Source: Cantharellus purpuraceus (taxonomy: Eukaryota; Basidiomycota; Agaricomycetes; Cantharellales; Hydnaceae). Taken from it: a DNA stretch of 64,000 bases. This document shows positions 51,801 through 63,846 of the stretch, piece by piece (position 1 is the first letter of the stretch; the number at the start of each line of letters is the position of its first letter). Under the pieces are notes generated by a model. That model saw only the letters and a program-made list of their open reading frames with translations, ran no database searches and had not been told where the DNA came from. The translations under genes were made by a program, and so were the position numbers. The DNA lies in contig JALBUN010000009.1 in assembly GCA_025174535.1 (NCBI GenBank), forward strand, positions 620,001 to 684,000, given 5' to 3'.

Positions 51801-53761
51801 TGCAGAGCTGATCGTTTGGATTTGCCTGTACCCTTGGTCATTGTTCCCCCGCGACGAAATGTGCCCGTTCCTGCCCCCGTGGCCTTCGAACTCGGAGCAA
51901 TATTGAGCACACCATGTTGCTTCGGTGCTCCGATGGGACCAGCGCGAATACCCGACAAAATTCCATAGTCGCCGGTATGTGCAGGCACCATGTGCTCGCC
52001 TGCTCGCGCGTTAGGTGTCCTATAAGACTCGTACTTCAGAGCAATTCTATGTGAACGATCTTCGATCTGTGCCCCGCGCACAAAACCAGCTTCCTATAAC
52101 ATAATAAGCTCTCAAGGACTCTCAAGAACTATATCAGAAATGGTTCTACTTCGAGGATAGAAGTATCAACCGGCCAGGCACGTAACGTTTTGTCTTCGCT
52201 CCATGTCACAAGTTGGAATTCGCGATCATCTGATGAGTACTACCAGAGTGAGCTTACGTGTGATATCTCGAATCAACGCACCAAAGCCCATGTCTGCCCC
52301 CCCTTTTGTTCTCCACACGTATTCCTTCACTATATCTGCTTGGCCCTCGCCTCCACCACTCTCAGGGATTATCCTTATTGGTCTCTGTCCCTCACCGTAA
52401 AATAGCTCGGGTCGTTGGATTCCTCGCTGTGGCAAACTAAGAACACCATTTCCAAATGGCACGTGTCTAGCACGCCAAATGGGATATACTGTATCAATCC
52501 GCTTACGAGGAATGTGAGTAGGTGCGTCAGTTAAAGGCCTGGGTATCGCGTCACCCGTGCCAGCGTCCGAAGTTGACGTGTTCCAAAACTTGATAGATTG
52601 GTCAAGGGAACACGAGACAATTTCGTCCTTGTCTCGGCGTGACCAATCTATGCCATGAACTCTGGCAGTGTGTGCTTTGATGGTGGTAAGAGGAACAGCT
52701 CCTTTCTGTTGTAGAACTTCAGATCATACGTTGGTAAGTCAAACAAAAACCGAACACGTTGGTCCCATATGAGTAGAAGACTTCCATGTGAAGATGCCAA
52801 TATATTTTCGTCATGTCTGTTCCATTTGACCTGGGTGGCAGGAGCTATTGTGTAAAGTTTGATTGTTGTAGGTACAGCAGTCGACGTCGAACAGTGACTT
52901 ACGATTAAAGGCACAAAGACCTTTTTCAAAGTTCAAGTTTCAGACTTTGATTGATTGGCATGTCATAGTGTTCACGGCCGCCTCACCTGTAACAGGTCTC
53001 ACAGAAGTTCTCAAATCCCACATCCATATCCAAGAATCAATTCCAGTGCTGGCCACAATGTCGGGGTGGTGATTATGCCAATTCAAATCTGTAATGCTTC
53101 TGTAGTGTCGAGAGAGAATGAATTGAATGGCTGAACGGTCTGGTCGATCCAGATTCCAGATCAAGCTAGTAAGATGACATGAGGGTGAGAAGGGGGACGC
53201 TCGAATGGAACTCATCACACAAACAGTTTATCACTTGAGGTGGAGACAACACAATTAGCACGAGAGGGATGGGGATTCCACTGCACATCTGCAACATCCC
53301 ATGTCCCTCCTTGAGGAAGGAAACGGGGAACCTCGAGAGGAGTCTCCAAGTCTATCACGTAAAGACCTGATCTTGCCGCAAGCACCACATCCCTTCCAGA
53401 CGGACTTATGCTCATCTGATATCAATACAGCGTTAATGGAACAATGTGATACAGAAGCGAGAATAATACGCACTTTGCCGACGCCATCCCCTACCCAGCC
53501 TTGCATTTTGATCTGTAACCTCTGGCTAAAATCAGGCTTGGACACAGGGCTCTCATCCACTCCCTCAGGGGCAGGCGAGCGAAAGAAGTCTCCATCAGTG
53601 ACCACAGCGGCTGGCTCAGGTATATGAAACGAAGCCAGAGGATCACTAGGACCTGCAAGAGAGGGCCTCCGGACACTCAAAAGACTAAGAATCTGCGGAG
53701 AAGGAGGCGCGGCCGCCCTCTCGTCGCTCAGACTTTCTAGGCTCGCGAGCGGAGACACCAT
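48834..53761 (-). CDS. MTC5: SEACAT/GATOR2 subunit Sea3 (Mtc5/WDR59)
   Basis: The start is at 53761 (MVSPLASLESLS; an in-frame ATG also lies at 53800), stop at 48834-48836. The N-terminal half is a WD40 propeller (WNPHPSRANCVVSTSSDK, LIWNLDRPD, DLNWHNHHPDIVASTGIDSWI, VKWNRHDENILASSH, VHGIDWSRRDKDEIVSCSLD). The centre has an RWD domain (VTFIFPREYPRFVGPQ). A long serine-rich, low-complexity region follows. The C-terminus is a RING-like zinc domain split by an intron: CSVCRLP, then CLVCCHTTHLQCW, then CPTGCGCDC. Propeller plus RWD plus C-terminal RING is the Sea3/WDR59 layout. The complex activates TORC1 signalling at the vacuole by opposing SEACIT. More than ten introns; not every junction was resolved. 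Confidence 0.87.
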
Positions 53762-54711
53762 GACCGCGGAGATCACGTGCCACAAATCTCTATTCTCCAA
53801 AACCCGATTATGTAACCTTCCCTATGCACTCTGACCAGTCGACGAAAAGCTACATATGAGTCACCAGGTGTCTGAAATCGCCACGATATGAAAAAAAAAT
53901 CCATAGGCCAGTTATTTCTTACATATAAATAGCCATAAATGTTTAATGAGTTATTTACAAGTGTTGGTAAATTTTACAAGAAAATAGAGCAAGTTAGCAT
54001 GGTCTGGCAGGCTTAATTACATGCATGAGGGCATGTCCTGGGAGATATATGCCCTAATCTTCATATCCCTTGTTCGGGAGATGATTTTTTGTGTAAGTAA
54101 TTGGAAGATAGTTTAATTACAGCCCTCAACAATTTTTCCAAGAGCCTTCCAAGCTTTGGAACAAATTTAGGGCTTCAGAGGGTGTCATGCAGCATACAGT
54201 CAGAAAAACCTTCCAATACCTGGTGTCATGCTTTCTCCCAGTACCATTTGCAAGCTCTGGCCCATTCAGCGAGAAATTTCTTGGAAGCAAAGGTGACTCA
54301 GTAAGCTACTATCCTGTCAAGAAACTGAGGAGTTTAATCCATTTTTCATGGCTCTACAGATCAATTATCGCCGATTTTCAAATACCTAGTGACTCAGAGT
54401 AGTCACCCTACGTGGTGTAATAGCACGCTGAGTCCAGGTGGAGCCGACACATCCGACACTCAGGCGTGTTGCCAAATGGCACGGGAAATATCGGAAGCTT
54501 ATCCATAGCTTAAAGTTAATGATAATGCTACCCAAATGTTGCCAGTCACTGTGTGGAAAGTTTAACCACGGCGTGGATGACAACTTAGTATCATTCATGA
54601 TGGAGACCATTGTGGGACATCTAGCGAGGGTATTTTAAACGAGAGGTACCTGCACGGAAGAATCGGTGAATAACGGAAAAGTAACACGTTGACATTAGTT
54701 ACCAACGGCCA
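53762..54711. other. Intergenic, no gene recognised
   Basis: This is the promoter side of the SEACAT gene and the 3' side of the SPT small-subunit gene. An AT-rich tract runs about 53890-54120. The short frames at 54101-54638 have no motifs or splice support. Confidence 0.5.
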
Positions 54712-55093
54712 CTATAGTTCCTTGGCACCAAGCCAGCTGCTTGCAGCTTCGCCGTTGGCGTCTGCACCGACGAGATAGTAGTGGGCACGCCGAGCAAGAA
54801 AGGAAGCTTGACTGGGGAGGTAGCGGAAGATGCCAAATACCAGCAGGAAGATAAACATAATAAAGAAGGAGACTGACGGATGGCGAACCATATCGGCTTA
54901 GGTTTATAAGAGCCATAAAGTATAACATACGTAGTACAAAGGTCTCCCAAGGTTCCAGCATGCTGATTACAAACGTACCACCAAGCCACATCTTCCATCG
55001 CCATAATAAATAGGCGACAGTCGAGTTTGGAGGCCTGAGGCCAGACACATCTGGGCGCTGGAGTCGAGGCTGGACACGGGAGTTAGCAGACAT
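54712..55093 (-). CDS. Small subunit of serine palmitoyltransferase (ssSPT-like)
   Basis: Two exons (55093-54931 and 54872-54712, intron GTATGT...GTCAG of 58 bp) give 107 residues in phase. The core is WKMWLGGTFVISMLEPWE followed by the hydrophobic stretch LSFFIMFIFLLVFGIFRYL. The motif of a membrane helix running into MLEPWE is the signature of ssSPT subunits (human SPTSSA/B). These activate the Lcb1/Lcb2 enzyme that condenses serine with palmitoyl-CoA in the ER, the first step of sphingolipid synthesis. The C-terminal tail (GADANGEAASSWLGAKEL) is longer than in the animal proteins. The intron removes a stretch that is also open in frame, so the spliced form is chosen because it restores the hydrophobic helix. 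Confidence 0.82.
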
Positions 55094-55164
55094 CGGAACG
55101 GATGAGAGCTAAGGCCAAGGACTTGTCCAGCTTATATACCTGCTTATGTACGCAGGTCGCGCCC

Positions 55165-58158
55165 ATGGACACGCCCATAACGCGCTCGACGCGCTCAACG
55201 ACGGCCAAAGTAACACTGAGTCAGAAACAATATTCCAAGGTAGCCTACCTGTTATGGTTTTCTTCGTTGATAATATTTCTGCAATCGTTTCAAAAGATAG
55301 CAGGCACAATAGCCTCAGTGCGCAAGCAGCGAGAACAACCAGATGACGTTCAGGAAGATGAAGTGCCGAGTAAATTATCAAAGGATAGACGTGTCAGACA
55401 TTCGGATCCTTCCTTCGTTGTCGAAGCGTCATTCATTCGTGCCCCTCTCAACTCGCGTGTGGAAGGTAAAGGTTCAGCGAGACACAAAACGTCCAAGGGC
55501 AAGGCTCGACAGGACCCGCTGGACAGACTTCCCCTTGAAGTGCAAGAGGCAATCATCCTTGAGGAATTGCTTTTTGTTCTCATGGTAGGCACGTTGTACT
55601 TGTTTTTTTGCCAAGTTGAAGATATTACAGGGAATACCCGGAACCTATATCACATACGACCCAACGTACTCTTCAGAAGAAGAAGACAATCTTCATGGTG
55701 TCCATTTCTCTATAAACCCATCACTCGGTGAGTAGTTGTAGAGCTTCACTCTTCTTTATTGACTTTACGACAGACCTGTCGCTGCGAGATCTTACGAGTC
55801 GTATCCTCCCTCTTGCGACATCCTACACGGCCATTACCGCATTCATTCAGCAGCGTAGTCATTTAGAGCACGGTCTCGTCAATCACGCGCTCTGTGCGAG
55901 CATTAGATCTATGCTGAAGGTACGGCACACCGTCTCAACTCTAGCAAACTGCCCTCACACACATTACAGGACTATCATGCCCTGATTGCCCAATTAGAAC
56001 ACGCTTTCACAACTAGTCCTCAGTTTTCCTTGCAAAAACTTTGGTTTTACGTGCACCCAACGCTCCACACATTGTCGCTCCTCCACACCCTTATTATCGC
56101 CCTCAGTCGCGACAATCAAGCCCCTGCCTCGGTTTCCTCTGATGCTTCGTCTTCTTCTGAGGACGAGGAAGCCCAAGCTCGTAACGAAGCACTTGGCCTT
56201 GCGCCCAATCTTAAAAACATTGTTAAGAATATGACACTTAACCCCGAAGACGATGTCACAGCAAAGAATCCACCGAAAGGTGGGGAAGTTCTTGCACAAC
56301 TGCATAAGCTTGCGCAGATACACGCAGGTGACCCCAAAGCCCAGGCTGTGTACGGCACCCTCCTAAGAGACGCAAGCAAGCCGTATGCGCGCGTTCTCAG
56401 GCGCTGGTGTGAGCGGGGCTACTTGGAGGATCCTTACGACGAGTTCATGGTCCGCGAAAGTCGGTTCATTGACAGAGGTATTTTAGAGAGAGATTATGTT
56501 GACGAATATTGGGAACGAAGGTATACGGTGTGTGGGTTCACAATAAGAATGTCGGTCTATATTAATAGTGCTATTAGCTGCGTGATGGTTCAACTATAAC
56601 GACCGGGAAACATCACGCGCCAGCACCCACCGATCTGCGCGATGGCGCATGCATTCCACCATTACTTGAAGGCTGGAAGCACAAGGTCTTGCTTGCAGGC
56701 AAATATCTAAACGTTATCAGGGAATGTGGGATTGACATTGGGCGGAATGTTGACGCGGCAGTTGATGATGTCGCAATGGACGATGAACGGTAAGAGAACA
56801 CGTTCCGTATTCCTTACCTTAGTTTGATCCCTTGCACACAGGTTTTACAAGTCCATTGAGGATGCTTACTCGTACGCAAATCGGACACTACTGAAGCTAC
56901 TCATGAGCGATCAACAACTCATCCCGCGACTCCGTTCACTGAAGCATTACTTTTTCCTTTCACAGTCCTTTTTTCTCACTCATTTCCTTGACATTGCTTC
57001 GCAAGACTTACGAAAACCCGTAAAGGCTGCCAACTCTCAGAAACTTCAAACACTTTTGAGTGTTGCGCTCAACACGGATGGCGTCATGTTTCCCCAGGAC
57101 GAGGCAGGTGCAAACGGGATGTATAAGGATGACGTGAAGATGGCGCTTCAGAGTTCCGGTTTATATGAGTGGCTTTTGAAGGTTGCCAGTGTCAAAGGCG
57201 CCGTGGTGGGCGATGAGGATGCCATAGGTATGGAGATTGGAAGCGAGGAAGGAAGCGAGCGAAGGAAGGACAAAGGTCGGGATAAGGATAAGGACAAAGA
57301 TAAGGATAAGAAGGTTTTAAATGGTGAGTTGCTTTGATTTGCTGCTGTGTTGTACGTTTGTCACCTCGCTCAGCGATCGATGTCTTCGCACTGGACTACA
57401 CTGTCAAGTTCCCGCTATCGCTAGTTCTCTCGCGGAAAACTATTCTTCGCTATCAACTTCTCTTCCGCTTTCTCCTCCATTTGAAACACCTCGAACAAAC
57501 TCTGGGCAATATGTGGGCAGAACAGAAGTCCATGGCGTGGCGCACGCCTCTCCCCACCCATCCCGAACTCGCCAGATGGCGATCTGGTGTTTTCGTATTA
57601 CGCGCTAGGATGCTGGCAGTTGTTCAACAGATCCTTGCATTTGCGACGTATAGCGTCCTCGAGCCTCACTGGCGGCGATTAGAAACCAAACTTGCCAACG
57701 TCACCACTGTAGATCAGCTCCTGCGCGATCATGTCGATTTCCTTGACACCTGTCTCAAAGAATGTATGCTAACCAGTTCAAGGCTACTGAGAGTGAGTCA
57801 TGACGCGCATAGGTTGCTTATGCTTACCATCACCCGTAGCAATATCAACGCCTACTAACGACATGCGCCACCTTTGCGTTGTACACGAGCAACTTTACAA
57901 AATCCCTTAATCAGGCTCTTGCACAGCTCGATACAGACCCCTCTAGTTTGTCAATGAAGGTTCGCTGGGATTTTTTGATCAAATTCCGGACGAATTTTGA
58001 CCACTGGCTCCGGGTACGTGTTACATTTGACTGGGCTTCTCTGTGTTGCTGAACAAGGACAGTCATATATTGAATGCGTGACCTTCCACGCCTCGAGTGA
58101 AAATGCAGCCTTGATGCCGCTAGTAGGAAGGTTAAAATCTGTATATGGTGGAACATGA
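55165..58158 (+). CDS. SPC97: Gamma-tubulin complex component 2 (GCP2/Spc97)
   Basis: The likely start is MDTPITRSTRS at 55165; an upstream in-frame ATG at 55102 is less likely because it almost touches the divergent gene. The stop is at 58156-58158. Exons give the GCP N-terminal motif LPLEVQEAIILEELLFVLM joined to GIPGTYITYDP, then SLRDLTSRILPLA, KPYARVLRRWCERGYLEDPYDE, FMVRESRF, YWERRYT, HKVLLAGKYLNVIRECG, LLKLLMSDQQLIPRLRSLKH, HFLDIASQDL, VFALDYTVKFPLSLVLS and TCATFALYTSNFTKSLNQAL. ALLAGKYLNVIRECG-type helices and EAIILEELLFVL favour GCP2 over GCP3. It nucleates microtubules at the spindle pole body within the gamma-tubulin small complex. The region 57240-57315 encodes a KDKDKD charged run. 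Confidence 0.9.
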
Positions 58159-58282
58159 GTAATGGCCACTATGTTTTCTTGTATTCTTAGTGTATTTACT
58201 TCAATCACTCTGGACACCTGCTGTGCGAGGGGATGATGAAGTTCCGAAAGGCGTATATTACGTGAAACAGGTATAACCACAC

Positions 58283-59035
58283 CTATTGACTTAGGATCGT
58301 ACGCACGAAGCTCTCATAATTCACATTTCCGTCTCTACGTGTCAAGTCAGCCATGTCGACGCACGAAGGAAGGCACTCACGCTCCAATCTGCACGCCCTT
58401 CAACAATTCATCGACTTCTTCGTCCGTCATCTTCTCTCCCAACTGTGTTAGCACATATCGTAACTCCCCCGCGCCGATGAACCCGTTTCCCTCTTTATCA
58501 AACACTTGGAACCCTCTAATGAACTCCTCTGGATCATACGCATTATTGTTGTGTGCGGATAGTAGGTGAAGAATTTGAGCGGGAAGACCACAAGTGATAT
58601 TAGTGCATCCACTGTTGAACCAACACCGACCTTGACACATACCTGGCGTACCCGCGGGTTTGAATCCATCCGGCCGGTTCAAAATGGTCAGGAACGTCTT
58701 GTAATCCACTAGGAAATTGCCGTCAATAATACTCTCGACACTGGCAATTTCAAATCACGTCACTCACCCTCTCTTGGAGCACTCGCAACAATATCCGCCA
58801 CTTCAGCTTGTGTTGGATTCTGACCTAGGGCACGTAAAAGATCGCCGAGTGTTTCGCGCGGAACGGCCCCAGTTCCTTTCTTGTCGAACAGAGCAAAAGC
58901 TTCTTTGTATTCTACGCGCACGAACACCAATGATTAGACACAACAGGGGCAAACTGTGAGCTAGAGCCAACCTGCGTTATCGCTCTATTTGATATAAGCC
59001 AGGATGCATAAAATAGATACAAAGAGGCTCACCAT
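58283..59035 (-). CDS. CDC4: EF-hand essential myosin light chain (Cdc4/Mlc1-like)
   Basis: Exon 1 is the ATG alone (59035-59033), exon 2 is 13 bp (58984-58972), and exon 3 starts at 58911. Spliced, the protein begins [20 protein letters not shown]. Further blocks are [72 protein letters not shown] and [16 protein letters not shown]. The closest family known to me is fission-yeast Cdc4, the essential light chain of cytokinetic myosin II. EF-hand loops are degenerate (DKKGTG, DKEGNG), unlike calmodulin, so calcium binding is doubtful. The length is about 140 residues, as expected. It is divergent from the GNAT gene, 217 bp between starts. Confidence 0.88.
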
Positions 59036-59252
59036 CGTGAGCTGGGCAATCTATGTCACAATGGATATCAGAGCAGCAGACGAGGCGCGTGGACGGGAGA
59101 GACAAGCGTAACTAGAGACTGAACCTTGCTGACTAATGCGAAACACAGTGATCCACATGCCGCGGGCCGTCACTGGAAGCCCAATAAAGCTCAACTGTTA
59201 GCTGCAAACTACCTTGATCGCTGGTCAAGCTTGTTCTGGGCCTTAAACCGCA

Positions 59253-60035
59253 ATGTCGCCTGAGACTGCTACCATTCGACCGGCCAGGCCATCTGATGAT
59301 AATGCCCTTTCCAAGATATGTCTCCTCACTGGAAATGCTGGATCATCAGCAGAGGCCGCTCACTCCATACATGAGCTTCTCGGACTAATCTTTGCGCTTC
59401 CATACAACCGACTCGAGACTACTTTTGGATTCGTCCTCGTAGACACTGACGCCCCCCGGCCTGACAATTCTGGCAGCGGCCAGCCGGCCGTGGGTTATAT
59501 ACTCGGGACGACAGATAGCAAGAAGTACGAAGATATCGCTGAACGGGAATGGTGGCCCTCGTTAAGAGGAAAGTATCCCAAAGGAAGCGACCCCTCCAGG
59601 TAGAGACAGGCCGTTTCCCTATTACTGGCATCACATTGAAGGTTGTACGCACGGACACACGATAGAACACGAGCAGATGAACGCTGCATAGATATCATCC
59701 ACGCTCCATTCACGACACCAGACGACATCGCTCGTCGCTTTCCAGCGCATGTTCATATTGACATCCTTCCATCCCATCAGGTCCGCATCCTGCATACGTC
59801 TCATGCCAAGACTTGTCTCACCATGAAATTTCATGCATAGCGTAAATCATATGGAAAGAAGCTCATGGCACGCGCGGTCGCGTTTTTAAAAGACAAGGGT
59901 CACACTGGCTTATTTGTCGGTCTAGACCCTAGTAATGAGGCCGCGAAGAAATTCTACGGTCGCCTTGGCTTTGAAAGGATCGATAGAGAAGGTGGCGAGT
60001 GGTGGGGGCTGGAATTCGACAAGTTTCATGAGTGA
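59253..60035 (+). CDS. GNAT-family N-acetyltransferase
   Basis: The start is at 59253 (MSPETATIRPARPSDDNAL), stop TGA at 60033-60035, probably three or four exons. Motifs: IRPARPSDDNALSKICLL at the N-terminus, GFVLVDTD and AVGYILGTTDS (strand 3-4), HVHIDILPSHQ joined by an intron (about 59797-59840) to RKSYGKKLMARAVAFL (the acetyl-CoA binding loop), then GLDPSNEAAKKFYGRLGFERI. The last two are motifs A and B of the GNAT fold. The substrate cannot be read from sequence. The second junction (about 59600-59640) was placed only roughly. Confidence 0.82.
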
Positions 60036-63000
60036 CAGACTCGTACCAATGCTCGACATACCTACACAACTCAATGGATGGTCGAGTGGTTTGGTCCGCG
60101 CCTGACTACTTGCAGAGGATGATTGTCGAGTCGGGAGTAGCTTGCTCAAGGAAACGACCTCTGTGTACATATGTGTATGTGCCTCGGTCTGTATGTTTAG
60201 TGTTCAAAAAAAGACTCATCGTAAGAATGACTGTTGACACATCGTTAGGGCATGATTAGCGGGATTGTCCTGGATGCCCGTATGCAATGTGATGGCAAGC
60301 GAGGATTCACTGGAGGGAAGGCTCTCTTCCCTGATCTAGGTTCCTCTGTGCGAGCTATACCGGCGATTGGTATCTGGTGGTCTTCGCTTGTGTCATGCTC
60401 TACTCAGATTCACTCTGTTTGCGTGATGACACCCAAGCTACGGTAGGTACAATGGCACATAAACCATATTGTCAATCTATCGTGCTTCCAGTTCACAACC
60501 ACGTAGCAACGTAACTGCAAATATCAATTTTTGTGTTAATTTCAGCTCGGCGCATGATATCACCCTCAAATTTGCCTTCATGTGTCCAACATAGTCTGCA
60601 GGAATAGCTCACGACGGAACGATACTGTTGTTCTCTTACGATTCATGAGCGAAGTCGAACAAGGTCGCATTCAAGGGAGGCGAATACCACACAAGAGTCA
60701 CCTTACAACCTGGATTATACGACGTGACATACCACATGCAGCATCATTAATATACGAAGGTATCGTGTGAGTGCGGCTTTAGTGAATCTGGAAGAAGTGA
60801 GTTGGAAAGACCATCTTGAGCTGCCTCTACCTCACTACCATGTGTTTGAGGATGTGCAATTCACATCCACTCTGCCTTGCAGCAACTAGCCAATCTGGTC
60901 TCGTGAAGAGGTTGCCTGGATTTGGTGGCCAGTGAGGTGAGCTCACAACGGGGAATGGCAGATGGAGGAACAAACGGTAGAACAGCAGGATGCAAAGGGA
61001 AGGGGGGTTAGAGGCCACTGTGAAGCAGCTGGCCGCTTTCTGGGGTCTTGATCCAGTGGAGGCATAGGGAAGACTAGGAACGACAACAGAGGCAGAACAA
61101 GTAAGGCCAGCTGCCCCGATGGAAACGTGGCAGGGTACCAACTAGCTGAGCACACCTGGATCAACCATGCCGATAGTACAGCATATGGAGCCACGGGCAA
61201 GAGTACAATGGGTGATGTTTTGTTTACACCAGAAGTCGGAGGAAATTGTCAACCTGTTTGACTACCTGTGTTTTCTACTCATCGCTCCCCATGGTATTAT
61301 AGCGAGAGACCGCTGGGAGACTTTCAATGATGGCACCCATTAGAAATTACAGTAAGATGCCTCATTTCCCACTGGCACAGCGCAAAGATCACGCATCAAG
61401 CTAGCAGAATATGTCTCCAAATTGGAAGTCTCCAGATATTCTTGAGGAGTCTACTGTGCAGTGGATTCAGTCATGGCGGAATGTGGAGGAAACCACCACG
61501 ACTCGTCGAGACCAAGACAAACGCACATGTGACCTTAACGGTGTTATGCAATTCTCACTGCCAAACGATGCAGCAGAAGCAAGATTTTTTGCACCAGAAT
61601 GTCAAATCAGGGGATATTGTTCACGCCAGATCCTTGGGATATGTGCTGCATTGGCGTGTCGTTGAGTTAGCTCAGCTGTCAGGAGTAGTAGACATCAGCC
61701 CGTAGAATGGCATCAGCAGACATTGGGTCCGAGATCAGGGACGATGATCGACGCGAACTGGGCGTAGGCTGACCTAGGATGAAGCGAGCCTCAATACGGG
61801 CAAAAATGCAATCGAACAGGAGCCGAATTGGGGTCTTACGGCTTACAAGGACCTACTTCCTGTGTAGGGTCCAGTCTACCCACGCGAGTCCTGCAAAAAA
61901 ACAGGCGAGACATACCTTCAGCACGCATCTCGTCACTCAAATTCCAAATATTAACCATCTTTACTATTGTACATAGTAGGTATCATTCTCGACAATACCA
62001 ACCTCCAACTGACACAGTATTGTTGTGGAGCCATGAGCTATACGATTGGTGAGGCTCCCTTTCGGGCATCTTGCCTTGCGCAGTACTCTCCAAGAACAGC
62101 ACGAACACATTTCCTTAATGCCCCCGAGAGGCATTTGTGAAAGCAATAGGGGTAACCAGCCACGTTTGGGTCCAATTGACCCCCCAGTTGGCTGACTGAC
62201 ACCTGCCTAATAATGAGGACGGCAAAGAGGGTTCAGCATGTATCTCGTCACCCAAAAACCATTCGCCAAATCATTAGTCAATACTCTACGATATCATTCT
62301 CGACACTATAGCCCAACTGACCACGTATTATTGCAGGTTAGAATAGCAGCGGTTCATTTTCCGGCAACTCGTTTCCAACATGACTGGAGAATGGGGCCAC
62401 TACAAACGTTCTCTTCAAGCGGCCAAGAGGTTATACTGGGTATAAATTATTTTGATTCCAGGATTCCCGCATCGCTCACAACTGTCTCACCATGTCCAAC
62501 ACTACTCGTGGGCCCAAAGTGATATGTCTGGGGGTGGCGTGCACCGGTTCACGTTCATCCGTAATGATCATGATATGGACGGACACTCAGTCTCAAGGCA
62601 GCCGTGGAAGGGCCTGTTTACCACATGTTCACTACACTTGAACATACCGATTTTGAGGCCTAGAGATGTGGAGCAAGGTCGGCGACGGTATGTGAATCCC
62701 ATAGCCTCGATCAACAAACACATACTGTTTTGTAGGGAAAGTGTCGAGTGAGGAACTCAGGGATTTTCTTAAGGACTACGGACTACCCTCAAGCAATGTA
62801 TGCCGACCAGATGTACGCTGCGTTCCCAGACGCCAAGTTATTTGTTCATTTTTTGTGCTGGCGAATGGGGACAGGGGTAGAACACTAGAGATCCTGAAGC
62901 ATGGGCACGAAGCATGGGAAAAGACGATTTTGCCAATGGCCGATGGACTCCGTGCGCTACCAGACAGAAGTTCCAAGCAGAAACTCTTGATAGAATGGCT

Positions 63001-63846
63001 TGAGAAATAGACCGACGTTCATAGGGTCTAGCCCCTGAGTTGAGACCTGTATGTACACAGCTGAATACCACCGTGGACGACTTGCTACGCACGCAGCGGA
63101 TGAGCATGTGGCCCACCTTGAACGCGTGAACTATCCCTCCAAAGAAGCTGCTTGTATTCCAAGGTACTGAGGGATGGGACAGTGGCTGGGAGTGTATGTG
63201 TTGCATTGACGGCGTTTTGCAGCCCAAAGCCAACAGTCCCGTCCCCACACGTCAACGACAACACCTCAAGATGGCAGATCTGGGTATAAAGGCTGATGCG
63301 CCAGACGAAACCAAGGTGTGAATCTGCAGCCAATCAAGTAGATTGAGTAGCCTGGGTCCTGTATACTGCGAAGCATTGGCTTGATTGAGAAACTTGGCCT
63401 GCGTAACTCTTGTGAGAAATACAGCCTAGCATAGAAGCATGGTGGCAGTGATGGTGGCTTTGAGAGTAGCAGTCTGTTTATTGTTATTGCATGCGTCAGC
63501 GACCCAATTAAAGGCCATCTGAGATGTGCTTGCTTCAGGGAGCAGCAAGGTGACGTGGAGCACTTGCACCCGCGTTATTCATCTGATTTGAGAGAGTAGA
63601 GATTGAGTTCTTTGCAAAGAACGTGCCAAGACGAAGACTGCCGCGAAACTGTTGAGGGAATACTGAGCCATCGCCGGTGACAGACTGCCAGGGCCAGTAG
63701 GAGTCGAGTCATATTGGAGTACCGCCAGGACGAGCGTCTACGCTCTAACCTTTACTCATACACACCAAGGAGAGAATACTCACAATATGATCCCTCGAAT
63801 ATAAGGGCCTTCACCAGAACGACGTCCAGAAGCTATAATCGCCGTC
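60036..63846. other. 3.8-kb stretch without recognisable genes
   Basis: Several open frames of 60-136 codons occur on both strands (for example 61411-61665, 62238-62522, 62741-63010) but none shows a known motif, a convincing intron chain or codon regularity. A diverged duplication is present (61919-62337). Old repeats or a fast-evolving or RNA gene cannot be excluded. Confidence 0.55.
61919..62337. repeat. Diverged direct repeat, two arms of about 105 bp
   Basis: The arm at about 61919-62027 (tcagcacgcatctcgtcac ... gtattgttgtgg) recurs at about 62234-62337 (tcagcatgtatctcgtcac ... gtattattgcagg). The best-conserved block is tatcattctcgaca. Spacing is about 315 bp. Several differences between the arms are C/T or G/A transitions. 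Confidence 0.6.

Noticed and set aside
58283..59035. Calmodulin
   Set aside because: EF-hand loops lack the canonical DxDxDG pattern, and blocks such as LNRPDGF and [13 protein letters not shown] match the Cdc4-type light chain better.
62741..63010. 89-codon ORF with a helical C-terminus
   Set aside because: The frame is open but shows no family motif, and the start codon context and upstream exons are not convincing.
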